Made by a program: the position numbers and the translations under genes
Shown: one piece after another, positions 1 through 9,612 of the stretch
Layout of the letters: the number at the start of each line of letters is the position of its first letter
How positions within the stretch are numbered: the first letter of the stretch is position 1
The notes under the pieces: model-generated
Seen by the model: the letters and a program-made list of their open reading frames with translations, nothing else
Database searches by the model: none
Told to the model about the DNA's origin: nothing
DNA from: Paenibacillus lutrae
GTDB lineage: Bacteria; Bacillota; Bacilli; Paenibacillales; NBRC-103111
DNA: 64,000 nucleotides
Assembly: GCF_009757775.1 (NCBI RefSeq)
Contig: NZ_RHLK01000001.1
Span: 409,608-473,607, forward strand
Direction: 5' to 3'

Positions 1-1
1 C

Positions 2-718
<717 letters not shown>

Positions 719-751
719 CAAAGCAGCAGTTCACTAGAACGGCTCACAACA

Positions 752-799
752 AGCAGCGGCAGCCAAGGAGCATTATCAGTCCTTGAGCTGCCGCTGTTT
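752..799. terminator. Bidirectional hairpin between convergent genes
   Basis: Arms AGCAGCGGCAGC and GCTGCCGCTGTT flank a shorter AGGA/TCCT stem. The hairpin lies between the reductase (+) and the glucanase (-). Runs of T are weak on both sides, so the terminator call rests on the stem and on position. Confidence 0.6.
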
Positions 800-814
800 A
801 TTCTGTGTCTAATT

Positions 815-2101
815 CTAATTCGCTACCGGTACGAACGACCATTGGCTCGTCCAATAGGTTGCCGGTACACTGCCCTGCTGCACGCTTCCGGTCATATTCT
901 CGGTATGCAGGAACATCCCGGTGCTACGGTTCTGAATCCGCTTGTAGCCTTCCTGGCTTACTTCGCTCCAGTTACTGGTTGTCACCGAGGGCGCAACGCT
1001 GCCGTATCCCGCATTTGTCCCCGGCGCTCCGTTCATGTACTCGCCTGTCCAGCGGTTTTTATACCGCGTATAGCCATCTGTCGTTTTTTCTCTCATCCAT
1101 TGCGAACTCCAATAGGTTGCCGGCACACTTCCGTACTGAACGCTGCCTGTCTTCTGCTGGATATGCATCAACTGGCCGGACTGACGGTTCTTGATCTGTA
1201 CGAACGGTTCCGGATAGCCGCCGTTTTTCTTCCAGACGCGAACGTAGTCAACAAACCATTTCTTCGGAAATACGTTGTTGTGCTGACCGGAGCCGGCATC
1301 CGTGTAGATGCCTAGTATCATGCCCATCGGACTTTGCGGCGCCTGATTGATCGTCTTGTAGAGCTGGTTATCATAGTAGAAATTCAACGCGGTCGGCGTC
1401 CATTCCATCCCATAGATGTGAAACTCCTCTGTCGGGCTGCCCGACGGAACCGGGTCCTCGAACCCCTCCCAATACGATAGGAAATCGGGATCGTTCCAGC
1501 CATAGGCGGCGATCCTCCACGTTTGCGGCTTGCTGAAGAAGGACTCGATAATGTCGATCTCGGCATTTTTGGTCGTTTGGCCGATCGCATCCGTATCCTC
1601 CTGTGTTCCAACCAGCCACCAGGCTTGATGCCCGCCGCCGCCCGCATTGGAGAACTTGGCCCGGATCTCAAAATACCCGAATTTCGTGCTGTAGCCGTTA
1701 AATTCGGGTTCATGATGATCATTAGGCATGGAGCCGTTAAACCTGTGAAGCCAATCCCGGTTATACGTCTGAATGCTCGACACGCGAACCGTGCTGTCGT
1801 ACGCCGGATTCCACGCCGGGGTATCCGCGTCTATGCGTTCGACCAGCGTGCCGTTCTCGATTGTATAACGGGCTGCCGCTTTGGAGCGGTCGCTTGTCCA
1901 GTGCGGCAAATAATAGGGCAGCCACTTTTGCGTATCGAGCGTAGCACTGTTGAACTCCTCTTGAAAATCAAGCGTATAACCGGATTTCGCCGTCGGGTTG
2001 GCGGGAAAATCGGCAGCGGCTGCCTCTCCTGCCGTCCAAGTGCCAAGCGCAAGACCCATTACCGATATCAAGCCTGCTGTCCTTCTGATCCATTGCTTCA
2101 T
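815..2101 (-). CDS. Secreted GH16 beta-glucanase-like hydrolase with three-repeat C-terminal domain
   Basis: The start at 2101 is chosen because AAAGGAGG lies just upstream; a longer frame to 2158 would overlap the preceding gene. A signal peptide (basic MKQWIRR, hydrophobic stretch, A-rich cleavage region) is followed by a GH16 catalytic domain (about residues 35-285). The signature EIDIIE, with the nucleophile and acid/base glutamates at about 181 and 186, is intact. GH16 enzymes cleave beta-1,3 or beta-1,3-1,4 glucans, agar or carrageenan with retention; the substrate here is undetermined. The last ~130 residues form three repeats, two carrying GSVPATYW.SQW, consistent with a beta-trefoil-like carbohydrate-binding domain. 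It follows a lipoprotein gene with essentially no gap, so the two are probably cotranscribed. Confidence 0.9.
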   Translation of the reverse strand: MKQWIRRTAGLISVMGLALGTWTAGEAAAADFPANPTAKSGYTLDFQEEFNSATLDTQKWLPYYLPHWTSDRSKAAARYTIENGTLVERIDADTPAWNPAYDSTVRVSSIQTYNRDWLHRFNGSMPNDHHEPEFNGYSTKFGYFEIRAKFSNAGGGGHQAWWLVGTQEDTDAIGQTTKNAEIDIIESFFSKPQTWRIAAYGWNDPDFLSYWEGFEDPVPSGSPTEEFHIYGMEWTPTALNFYYDNQLYKTINQAPQSPMGMILGIYTDAGSGQHNNVFPKKWFVDYVRVWKKNGGYPEPFVQIKNRQSGQLMHIQQKTGSVQYGSVPATYWSSQWMREKTTDGYTRYKNRWTGEYMNGAPGTNAGYGSVAPSVTTSNWSEVSQEGYKRIQNRSTGMFLHTENMTGSVQQGSVPATYWTSQWSFVPVAN

Positions 2102-2105
2102 ACGT

Positions 2106-2768
2106 TTATGTTCCTCCTTTGGATAGTTCGGTACTTTCATCCTTCTTAACGCCGTCATCCGTTAACGGGCTTTTCTTCATATCTGCGATTCGCCAGGCAT
2201 TCCCCTCCTTCACCAGGTCAACGACCCGCTGCTGCTTATAAAACTTGCCGAGCGACAGCTTGCGCTGGGCAAGGTATTGCGGTTCACTAGCGACGAATTC
2301 AAATTCGTCCTCTACCTTCGCTTGTGCCAGGCGATAATCGGCGGAGAAGGTGATGTCGTACCAGGCCAGATTTCGCTGTTTAATCTCGATTTGCTGCTGC
2401 GCATACAGTTCCTTTAGCCCATCTTGATAGCGCTTTCCAAGATTGCTGCGAAAAGTCTCCGTATAATAAGCAAGCTCCTCTTCCGGCTGTAAGGTCTTGT
2501 AGCTCCGGTTATTGATGACATTCGCATGCATGATAAGCAGTTTGCGCACCGCGATAACATCGGGATGATCGTCCGCTACGCTTCCCGCCAGATTTCCTTC
2601 TGCATCCTTCACATGCCACAATGTCTGAGCTGCACGTTCGGCTTGTTTCCGCGCTTCGGATATGTTTTCGGCCGGCGTACATCCTGCGAGCAAATTACCG
2701 AATAAGACTGCAATCAGAATGATAACTGTTAGCCGGCTGCGCACAGCGCCTTTCGCATGTCGCTTCAT
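2106..2768 (-). CDS. Predicted lipoprotein of unknown function
   Basis: The N-terminus is basic, then hydrophobic, then LLAGC: a lipobox with Cys as the future lipidated residue, so the protein should be anchored outside the membrane. The rest (220 aa in all) is charged and mostly helical with no motif I recognise. A repeated reference to aromatic and basic residues in the KFYKQQRVVDLVKEGNAWRI region resembles NTF2-like or DUF4440-style C-termini, but this is a guess. A strong GGAGG sits before the start. It precedes the GH16 gene, whose RBS overlaps its stop region, so the two likely form a small unit. Confidence 0.8.
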   Translation of the reverse strand: MKRHAKGAVRSRLTVIILIAVLFGNLLAGCTPAENISEARKQAERAAQTLWHVKDAEGNLAGSVADDHPDVIAVRKLLIMHANVINNRSYKTLQPEEELAYYTETFRSNLGKRYQDGLKELYAQQQIEIKQRNLAWYDITFSADYRLAQAKVEDEFEFVASEPQYLAQRKLSLGKFYKQQRVVDLVKEGNAWRIADMKKSPLTDDGVKKDESTELSKGGT

Positions 2769-2894
2769 TCCCGCTGCCTCCTCCTTTCGCTACTTTAGGT
2801 TACATCGTCATTATAGAAGCAAGCCGGGATTATCCCTATATGAGATTTTATCGATTTCTATGGTAAATCCCGTGGTATCCTGTTCCAGCCCCTT

Positions 2895-2932
2895 TCATAA
2901 GAAAAAACGAGCCCTAATCGGGCTCGCCGGTC
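2895..2932 (-). terminator. Intrinsic terminator after histidine kinase gene
   Basis: Read on the minus strand, CGAGCCC-GATTA-GGGCTCG is followed by TTTTTT. It separates the two-component genes from the lipoprotein/GH16 unit. Confidence 0.85.
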
Positions 2933-2955
2933 TTAATTTTTCCATGTAAAAACGG

Positions 2956-4683
2956 TTATACGGCTCTTGGAACATCACCCTCCGGCTGCGCAAGCGTGGC
3001 TGACCGCGGGAATTCCAGTATCACCGTCGTACCCTCATGAAGGACGCTCGTAATCCGAAGCCCATACGGCTCTCCGCAATAGAAGCGTATCCGCTCGTGC
3101 ACGTTACGAAGCCCGTATCCTCCCGCCGACTCCCGCTCCAACAATGTCGCGCACACAGATGGATCCATACCTGCGCCATTATCTTGAACAGTCAAAACGA
3201 CTGAATCCGAGGCAAGTTCTGCCCGAATGAGCAGCAGTCCGCCCGCTTCCTCTCGTTCGTCCAGACCGTGAATGATCGCGTTCTCCACGATCGGTTGCAG
3301 CACAAAATGCACGATTTCGCAGCCTTGCACCTGTTCGTCAATTTCGTATACAACTTCCAGCCTCTCGCTGTGCATCATCCGCTGGATTTCGATATAAGCT
3401 TGAATGTTGGCGAGTTCTTCCGAAACGGTCGTTACCGTCTTCCCCTGATTCAGGCTGGTGCGGTAAAATTTCGAGAGCATGTTGGCCGCCCGGCTGATTT
3501 CCGGCGCTTCAAGCCGCACCGCTTTCCAGTTGATCAGTGACAAGGTGTTGTACAGAAAATGCGGATTGATTTGTGCCTGCAGTGCGGCAAGCTCGGCTTC
3601 CTTTTCCTGGGTGCGGGCTTCGTCCACTTCCTGAATTAAGGTTCGGATGCGCCGCACCATCTTATCGAAGCTGGCTGTCAATTCCCCGATCTCATCGCTT
3701 GATGCCGTCCGGAACGGAACATGAAAATCACCGTTCTCGACCGCGACGATACTGCGCTTAAGCGCATGAATCGGCTTTACGAGCGTCCGCGAGAACAGCC
3801 AGATAAGCACGAGCAGCACAATTCCCGACAGCAGCAGCACGGACACCGTCGCCCCCAGAATATCGGAAGAACTGACCAGCACGCCATCCTTCGGCGCAAC
3901 GTAGTAGACGGTCCACTCCGTTTGCGAAATCGGCACCCCGGACGACACGTACACGCTTCCGTCAACACGGATGGATTGCTGCTGCTTCCCCCCGATCTGT
4001 GCCGCTATCGATTCGCTCACGCCCCCGTTGTACAAGAGACTTCCTCTGTTATCCTTGATCAGGTACCGGCCTTCGCCCGCAAGGTCCCCCTCCAGCTTTG
4101 CAAATACCTGATCATGATCGAGACGAATACGGAGCACGCCCGCGAAGGTCGTATTGTCGCTCCTCTGGATTGCATGCGAAGCATAGAGAACACCGCTGTC
4201 GTCATAGTGCCACAGTGTCTGGTTGCTGCCTTTGGCCTCCCTGTACCAATTCGTTTGCCGCACCTCGTCACTCGGATAAATAAAGCTGCCGATCTGCCGC
4301 CCCACATAGTCCGAATAGAAAACAACTTCCTTCAGCTCCCGGTGAATGTTGATATAATACCAAATTGTCGGCTCGATATTCTCGTTCAACTCACGTGTAT
4401 AGCTGAGCATGTTGTCAAGCTCCCGCCCGGAGACCTTCTTCACAACCGGATGGTACACCATAAAATCGATAAAGCTGCGCACTTTCTCCAATTCCTGATC
4501 CACGTTGGCTGCGCTCTGGCGTACCGTATCGTTCATCCCTAGTAGAGCCTGCTTCTCCAGATAGCCTTCCGCCGCTCGATAGGCGAACACGCCGAGCGAG
4601 GCAACCGGCAGCACGCCAATGATCAAATAAGTAACGATAAGCTTGTGCATTAACTTACGGTTACGAAAGAAAGAGAGCAGCAT
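2956..4683 (-). CDS. YesM-type sensor histidine kinase
   Basis: Membrane sensor kinase with two membrane segments bracketing an extracellular region of roughly 250 residues (dCache-like by length). A HAMP linker (LVKPIHALKRSI...DEIGELTASFDKM) follows. The His_kinase domain has the phosphoacceptor in LQAQINPHFLYNT (His near 375), and the HATPase domain has DNGAGMD. This is the LytS/YesM class, which usually senses sugars and phosphorylates an AraC-type regulator. ATG at 4683 is preferred; a GTG at 4689 would overlap the regulator stop by 4 nt (GTGA), so either start implies translational coupling. Its partner is the adjacent regulator. The likely target is the neighbouring GH89/ABC transporter operon. 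Confidence 0.92.
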   Translation of the reverse strand: MLLSFFRNRKLMHKLIVTYLIIGVLPVASLGVFAYRAAEGYLEKQALLGMNDTVRQSAANVDQELEKVRSFIDFMVYHPVVKKVSGRELDNMLSYTRELNENIEPTIWYYINIHRELKEVVFYSDYVGRQIGSFIYPSDEVRQTNWYREAKGSNQTLWHYDDSGVLYASHAIQRSDNTTFAGVLRIRLDHDQVFAKLEGDLAGEGRYLIKDNRGSLLYNGGVSESIAAQIGGKQQQSIRVDGSVYVSSGVPISQTEWTVYYVAPKDGVLVSSSDILGATVSVLLLSGIVLLVLIWLFSRTLVKPIHALKRSIVAVENGDFHVPFRTASSDEIGELTASFDKMVRRIRTLIQEVDEARTQEKEAELAALQAQINPHFLYNTLSLINWKAVRLEAPEISRAANMLSKFYRTSLNQGKTVTTVSEELANIQAYIEIQRMMHSERLEVVYEIDEQVQGCEIVHFVLQPIVENAIIHGLDEREEAGGLLLIRAELASDSVVLTVQDNGAGMDPSVCATLLERESAGGYGLRNVHERIRFYCGEPYGLRITSVLHEGTTVILEFPRSATLAQPEGDVPRAV

Positions 4684-4685
4684 AT

Positions 4686-5483
4686 TCACGACGAGCGCAC
4701 CTTCTCCCGGTATTGAGCAGGCGTCATGCCGAAGTGGTTTTTGAACATTACCCCGAAATAAGACATGTCTGCGAATCCGACCATCCTGCACACGTCGACG
4801 ATTTTGTAATTGTTCTGATTAAGCAGCTCCTGCGCCTTCTCCATGCGAAGTTGATTTATATATTTCACGATGCTCTGGCCGGTCGTCCGTTTGAAAATAT
4901 GACTGAGATAGCTGCCGGACAGATGCACATGCCGAGCCAGCTGATCCAGGCTCAGATCCCGGTCAAACTGCTGCTCGATCAGGCGAATAACCTCATGTAC
5001 CGCCCGTTTGCGGTGCGCTTCCTCCGCGCCTGACGCTTCGGTGTCCTCTCCGGCGGAAGCAGTGTACCGCTTAACCGACTGCGGCTGCGACGGCTGGGGG
5101 CGGTTAGACTGCGGCTCGAAATCTGTTGCCAGAAGCCGCATGACATCCAGAAATTCCTCCGGCTCTATAGGCTTAAGCAAATAGTGCTTCACCTGCAGCG
5201 TAATCGCCCGGCGGGCGTATTCGAATTCGCCGTGCCCGCTTAGAATAATGATGCGAAGATCCGGCTTCAGGCCCCGGGCCTCCTGAGCAAGCTGTAAACC
5301 GTCCATGAACGGCATCCGGATATCCGTCAACAGCACATCAAACTGCATCTCCTGCAGCATTGCGAGCGCTTGCTTTCCATTCTTCGCCTCCGCGATATCC
5401 ATGGGCAGCCGGTGTTTCTCAATCAAATACCGGATTCCGTCCCGTTCATTCTGATCGTCATCCGCCACAAGCATGCGAAGCAT
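4686..5483 (-). CDS. AraC-family response regulator
   Basis: An N-terminal receiver domain carries acidic DDD at 8-10, phosphoacceptor Asp54 in LLTDIRMP and the conserved Lys in LLKP. A variable linker leads to a C-terminal AraC-type double helix-turn-helix (about 165-263) with the SGSYLSHIFKRTTGQS...INQLRMEKAQ signature. Such YesN-type regulators activate sugar-uptake operons when phosphorylated by a YesM-type kinase, which here is the next gene. GGGGGAGGA precedes the ATG. It sits directly below the terminator of the GH89 operon, so the pair has its own promoter region in the 130-bp gap. Confidence 0.93.
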   Translation of the reverse strand: MLRMLVADDDQNERDGIRYLIEKHRLPMDIAEAKNGKQALAMLQEMQFDVLLTDIRMPFMDGLQLAQEARGLKPDLRIIILSGHGEFEYARRAITLQVKHYLLKPIEPEEFLDVMRLLATDFEPQSNRPQPSQPQSVKRYTASAGEDTEASGAEEAHRKRAVHEVIRLIEQQFDRDLSLDQLARHVHLSGSYLSHIFKRTTGQSIVKYINQLRMEKAQELLNQNNYKIVDVCRMVGFADMSYFGVMFKNHFGMTPAQYREKVRSS

Positions 5484-5540
5484 ACGTCCTCCCCCTTTAC
5501 GACTTTATTCTACCAAAATCGACATTCGTTCGGATAGCAA

Positions 5541-5575
5541 AAACAGTGTTCCGGCGTACATGCCGAACACTGTTT
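5541..5575 (-). terminator. Intrinsic terminator after GH89 gene
   Basis: On the minus strand, AACAGTGTTCGGC and GCCGGAACACTGTT form a long stem followed by TTTTTG, placed 41 bp after the GH89 stop. Confidence 0.9.
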
Positions 5576-5615
5576 GTTGCATCGGATTGTCGGCGTCAAG
5601 GTGTACGGTCGTAAT

Positions 5616-7730
5616 TCAGACGCCGATAAGACGCAGCACCCGCTCTGCCGCCTCATACACGCAGCCATCCGGCTGGACAGGATAATGGTCCGTCTCCAGC
5701 GTCCACTCCGCTTCCCAGACAAACCAATCGATCGCCGCCGGTTCGCAGCCATTCTTCAGCGCATTCCGCAGGCTGGCGAAGTAGAGCACCCAGCGCGGCC
5801 GATAGAAACGTTCCAGCAGCCCCGACCACTCGCGGTGCGCATAATCATGCAGCACTTCGGCGGATGCTCGCGGACCCCATACCGTCACCAAAGTTCGGGC
5901 GTTCCATTCGAGCAACTGCCGCTCCGGCTCTGTTCTGCCAAGGCTTCGGGCTTCTTCCAGCCAGCGGCCCAGCAGAAATTCGGGACGCGTCCGCATCAAC
6001 TGCTCCTGCGCGTCCAGCAAAGCCAGGAAACGGCTGGCGGCCAGTTCGAAGGAAGCCTGGTCTCCCCGCTCGTAAGCCTCCATAATTTCGGCGTATACCA
6101 CGCGCGAATAATCGGCGGCGGCTTGCCGGGCAACATCGGCCAGGTCGTAGCGATAGCCGTCCGAAGTGCCGCATGTCTCCCGGCTTGCGAGCAGCAACTG
6201 ACAGGCTTCCCGAACCTTCGAAGCCTCATAATGCGGCTCCTTCGGCCCCCAGGTCGAAACGTTGGCAATAACTGGCGCCGGTCTGGCGCACAGCAGCGAT
6301 TCAGCCGCACCCTGCTGCACAGTCTGCGCATCGTAGACGCTTGCGACCAGCAGCAGCCATGCCTGCATCGCCTCATTAGACGCGCTGCCGTAGCGTCGCT
6401 GAATATAGCCTTCGAGCCATTCTCCAATATCCGGCGATTCACTCCGCCACATCATATCCGTAAGCAGGTCATACATGACCGGATTCGTGCCGGTGCCTTC
6501 CATCGCCATGCCGATCCCGGTCATGATACCGCCTGCAGGATCGTTCAGTGCGGCAATCGGGGCTTGCGCAATGGTGCGCAAATTTCCGAACAGACCATTC
6601 TTGCCGCCGTAGTTCTGGATCATGCACCACACCCAAGGAACGCCGTGAAAAGCCTCCGTACTTTTCCATGCCGGCTTGGATTCACACCACAGATCGAGCA
6701 CTAGCGCATGCTTGCGGTCGACAGCCTGCAGCAGTTCGCGCTTCGGGTTGCCTTCCCATGCCTGAAACACCCATACCGCAGCCGGATTGCTCTTAAGCAT
6801 ATGCAGCTCGACTCCCTTGGCATAGCTGTGAAGATCGACACCCTCGGAGCTTCCTCCTTCATGGAAAGGATCCATGCTGAAATAACGGATGCGTGATCCC
6901 GTTAGCCGCTCCTGCTCCTCATAGAAAATCTTGGCGATCTCTCCGAAGGCCGGCGATTCGGGCAGCAGCAGCGAAGGCCGCCGGAAACCGCACCATAGCC
7001 CCTGATCCAGCGGCATGCTCCCGCCAGTCGCGATCCGCTTGCCATATTCCGCCGGAACCATGCCGCTATACCCGGGAACGACAGGCTCAATGCCAAGCTC
7101 CCGCATCCGGTCATGTATCCGTCTTGCAAGCTTCTCGCGATCTTCGAACCAGCTGCCAGGCAGCGGGCCGCCCCAGCCCGTCAGATTCTGCATCCACTGC
7201 CAGGCAAAGAAGGCCGGTCCGCAAATTTCGGCCGCCGCCTCCGCTTCGGTATATCCGAGACGAATGAGTGTATTCCGCCATACGCTTTCTTGTCCGACCA
7301 GACTAAGCATCAGATTGATTCCACTGAGCGCCATCCAGTCGAGTTCACGCTCCCAGCGCTCCCACGACCAGAACGCCATGGAATAAGAATAGGTACAGTA
7401 ATTCAAGTTGTAGCGGAACCGGTACGGGGAACACTCGCTGATTGTGCTCTCCGGTGCCGGAAGCGGCTTCTGCAGGTCAATGCGGCTTCCGCACCAGGAT
7501 ACATGTACACCGCCTACGTGCTTGAGATACCAATGAAACCCGGCTGCGAGGGCGGATACCGTGTTGCCTCTGATTTCGATCAGGCCCGCATCCGAAGTCC
7601 CGATCTCAAAACGTTCGGCTTCTTGGTTAGTCCTTATGACTTTAAGAGTAAAGCTATTCGCAAGCTCAGCCCCGATTGTGCGAATCATTAGCGCCCGGAC
7701 CGCTTGAGCCGCGCGTTCGGCTTCGTCCAT
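5616..7730 (-). CDS. GH89 alpha-N-acetylglucosaminidase
   Basis: Retaining exo-enzyme that removes terminal alpha-linked N-acetylglucosamine. In the related Clostridium perfringens enzyme the target is gastric-type mucin, and in human NAGLU heparan sulfate. Both family catalytic glutamates are visible: MDPFHEGG (human FNE motif) and LWCESKPAW (human FAESQPVY), followed by the conserved VWCMIQNYGG. The conserved N-terminal barrel entry NYCTYSYSMAFWSWERWE is also present. No signal peptide is seen, so it is probably cytoplasmic and acts on imported oligosaccharides. ATG codons at 7754 (overlapping the permease stop as ATGA), 7736 and 7730 are possible; 7730 has the best-spaced GGGGGAG. It is the last gene of the ABC transporter operon. 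Confidence 0.93.
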   Translation of the reverse strand: MDEAERAAQAVRALMIRTIGAELANSFTLKVIRTNQEAERFEIGTSDAGLIEIRGNTVSALAAGFHWYLKHVGGVHVSWCGSRIDLQKPLPAPESTISECSPYRFRYNLNYCTYSYSMAFWSWERWERELDWMALSGINLMLSLVGQESVWRNTLIRLGYTEAEAAAEICGPAFFAWQWMQNLTGWGGPLPGSWFEDREKLARRIHDRMRELGIEPVVPGYSGMVPAEYGKRIATGGSMPLDQGLWCGFRRPSLLLPESPAFGEIAKIFYEEQERLTGSRIRYFSMDPFHEGGSSEGVDLHSYAKGVELHMLKSNPAAVWVFQAWEGNPKRELLQAVDRKHALVLDLWCESKPAWKSTEAFHGVPWVWCMIQNYGGKNGLFGNLRTIAQAPIAALNDPAGGIMTGIGMAMEGTGTNPVMYDLLTDMMWRSESPDIGEWLEGYIQRRYGSASNEAMQAWLLLVASVYDAQTVQQGAAESLLCARPAPVIANVSTWGPKEPHYEASKVREACQLLLASRETCGTSDGYRYDLADVARQAAADYSRVVYAEIMEAYERGDQASFELAASRFLALLDAQEQLMRTRPEFLLGRWLEEARSLGRTEPERQLLEWNARTLVTVWGPRASAEVLHDYAHREWSGLLERFYRPRWVLYFASLRNALKNGCEPAAIDWFVWEAEWTLETDHYPVQPDGCVYEAAERVLRLIGV

Positions 7731-7750
7731 TCTCATTCTCTCTCCCCCGC

Positions 7751-8605
7751 TCATCCTTTCAGCGCTCCCGCCGCAACGCCTTTGATCATATATTTCTGCA
7801 TGAATAGATAGAACGCCATGAGCGGCGCAATGCCAAGAAGCAGCATCGGGAACAAGCTCGTCCAGTCGACCGAGAACTGGCCGATATTGCGGAATACTTC
7901 GAGCAGGATCACATTATTCTCTCTGGATTGCAGGAATAAAAGCGGGTTCATGAAGTCGTTCCATACATTCAAGGTCGTTACGATCGCAACCGTCGCGATG
8001 ACGGGCTTGAGCAGCGGGAACGCGATCAGCCAGAATGTCTTCGGCACGGAACAGCCGTCCATGAATGCCGACTCCTCCAGTTCCAGTGGTACTGACGATT
8101 GAATGAAGCTATGGAACAAGAAGATGGCAATCGTACAACCGCTGCCGATATTAACGAAGATCACGGCGAGCAGCGTATCCATCAAACCAAGTGCATTGAT
8201 CAGCTTGTACAGACTAACAAGCCCCATTTGAAACGGAACCATCAGCCCGGCAAGGAACAAGTAAAATATAATCCGGTGCAGCCTGTGCGTGCGGCGTGCC
8301 AGTCCATAGGCAGCCATCGCGGAGAATATAACGATGCTGGCCACGGATGCAACCGTGACGATTAACGTATTGCCCAGCACGCGGGGGTAGTCCATCGCTT
8401 TCCAGGCCGTGGCGTAATTGCCGAAATCAAGACTCGCAGGCAGAGACAGCGGGTGGAGCGCGGCTTCGTCGGGCGTTTTAAACGTCGTCACAATCAAATA
8501 ATAAATCGGAATAAATACGGCGGCTGCGAGCAGAATTAGGATCGCTTCCATCATCCAGGGGTAGCTGTGGAACTGTCGTTTCTTAGCGTTAGTCAGCGTA
8601 GTCAT
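7751..8605 (-). CDS. Sugar ABC transporter permease (MalG/AraQ type)
   Basis: Second inner-membrane permease of a CUT1 carbohydrate importer. Six hydrophobic segments are visible. The EAA loop reads EESAFMDGCSVPKTFWLIAFPLLKP, which contacts the ATPase. The start at 8605 overlaps the upstream permease stop by 4 nt (ATGA) and has GGGGGAG upstream. No ATPase gene is encoded in the operon, which is normal for this class, where a shared MsmX-like ATPase serves several transporters. The neighbouring GH89 gene suggests an N-acetylglucosamine-capped oligosaccharide as substrate. Confidence 0.93.
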   Translation of the reverse strand: MTTLTNAKKRQFHSYPWMMEAILILLAAAVFIPIYYLIVTTFKTPDEAALHPLSLPASLDFGNYATAWKAMDYPRVLGNTLIVTVASVASIVIFSAMAAYGLARRTHRLHRIIFYLFLAGLMVPFQMGLVSLYKLINALGLMDTLLAVIFVNIGSGCTIAIFLFHSFIQSSVPLELEESAFMDGCSVPKTFWLIAFPLLKPVIATVAIVTTLNVWNDFMNPLLFLQSRENNVILLEVFRNIGQFSVDWTSLFPMLLLGIAPLMAFYLFMQKYMIKGVAAGALKG

Positions 8606-9492
8606 CGTATTTTCTCCCCCCACTTGCTTAAATAACGCATCATAACAAGCGTAATGACCATGACGATGCCGAAGAACACAACGCCGAACGCCGCACCCCG
8701 ATTATAGAACCCCTCATTAAACGAGGTTTTGATATAAGCGGTCATAATCGTCTGCGTGGCATTGCCCGGTCCGCCGTCCGTCAAGGCCAAAATAATATCA
8801 AACACCTTCAATCCTCCGATCATCGCCGTAACCATCACAACATTAACCGACGGTTGCATGAGCGGAAGTGTGATACGCCAGAACTGTTTCCAGCGGCTGG
8901 CTCCATCAATATCCGCCGCCTCATATAGATCCTTCGGAATGCTTTGCAGGTTCGCCAGGAAAATAACCATCGCCCAGCCGGTCCATTGCCATAATTGCGT
9001 AAATACAATGGAATACAGCGCGATGTCTTTATCACCAAGAAAATTGATTTTGCTAAGCCCCAGTGCCGTAAGGCCCTGATTGATCAGCCCGTAATCGGAG
9101 GTAGACATCAGATACCCCCAGAGAAACCCGACAATGAGCGGGCTAAAGACGGCCGGCATAAAAAAGACCGAGCGCAATAGATTGCGCGACGCGAACTTCC
9201 GGTCAAGGAAGACTGCGAGGACAAGGCCGAGCGCCGTTTGAAACACGGTCATAAGCACGGCATATAGAATGGAGTTCTTCAATCCGGTACGCAGCAGATT
9301 GCTGCCGAACAAATGCTTGTAATTGTCCAAGCCGACGAAGGACAAGTCCGATATTTTGCGGACCGTATAGTCCGTTACGCTGTAATAAAACATAGACAGG
9401 AACGGGTATACGGTAAAGAGTACATAGAAGAGAAGCGCTGGTACGATGAACAAGCTATAGTTCAAATCGCGTTTCCACGTTCGTTTATTCAT
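8602..9492 (-). CDS. Sugar ABC transporter permease (MalF/LplB/UgpA type)
   Basis: First permease of the CUT1 importer, with six membrane segments and the EAA motif YEAADIDGASRWKQFWRITLPLM. The open frame runs to 9582, but the MNKRTWKRD start at 9492 fits the family length (about 296 aa). It gives the usual short basic N-terminus before the first membrane helix, so it is preferred; its ribosome site (AAGGTCGGTAAGG) is only moderate. It overlaps the next permease by 4 nt. Confidence 0.92.
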   Translation of the reverse strand: MNKRTWKRDLNYSLFIVPALLFYVLFTVYPFLSMFYYSVTDYTVRKISDLSFVGLDNYKHLFGSNLLRTGLKNSILYAVLMTVFQTALGLVLAVFLDRKFASRNLLRSVFFMPAVFSPLIVGFLWGYLMSTSDYGLINQGLTALGLSKINFLGDKDIALYSIVFTQLWQWTGWAMVIFLANLQSIPKDLYEAADIDGASRWKQFWRITLPLMQPSVNVVMVTAMIGGLKVFDIILALTDGGPGNATQTIMTAYIKTSFNEGFYNRGAAFGVVFFGIVMVITLVMMRYLSKWGEKIR

Positions 9493-9612
9493 CACGGCCT
9501 TACCGACCTTTCTTGGCAAAATAGACGGCAGCCGCCGGTTAAGCGCTGCCGTATGGTTGGTGTTATGAATAAATATCGTCACATGAATGTTGTAAACCGC
9601 TTGTGCGGAAGG

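Noticed and set aside
1523-2149. 208-codon plus-strand frame
   Set aside because: Antisense to the GH16 gene and its signal peptide; no RBS.
3721-4542. 273-codon plus-strand frame
   Set aside because: Lies wholly inside the histidine kinase gene in antisense, has no RBS, and its translation is rich in Arg, His and Pro as shadow frames are.
5574-6704. 376-codon plus-strand frame
   Set aside because: Antisense to the GH89 gene, which has family motifs over its whole length; no ribosome site or known motif in the antisense reading.
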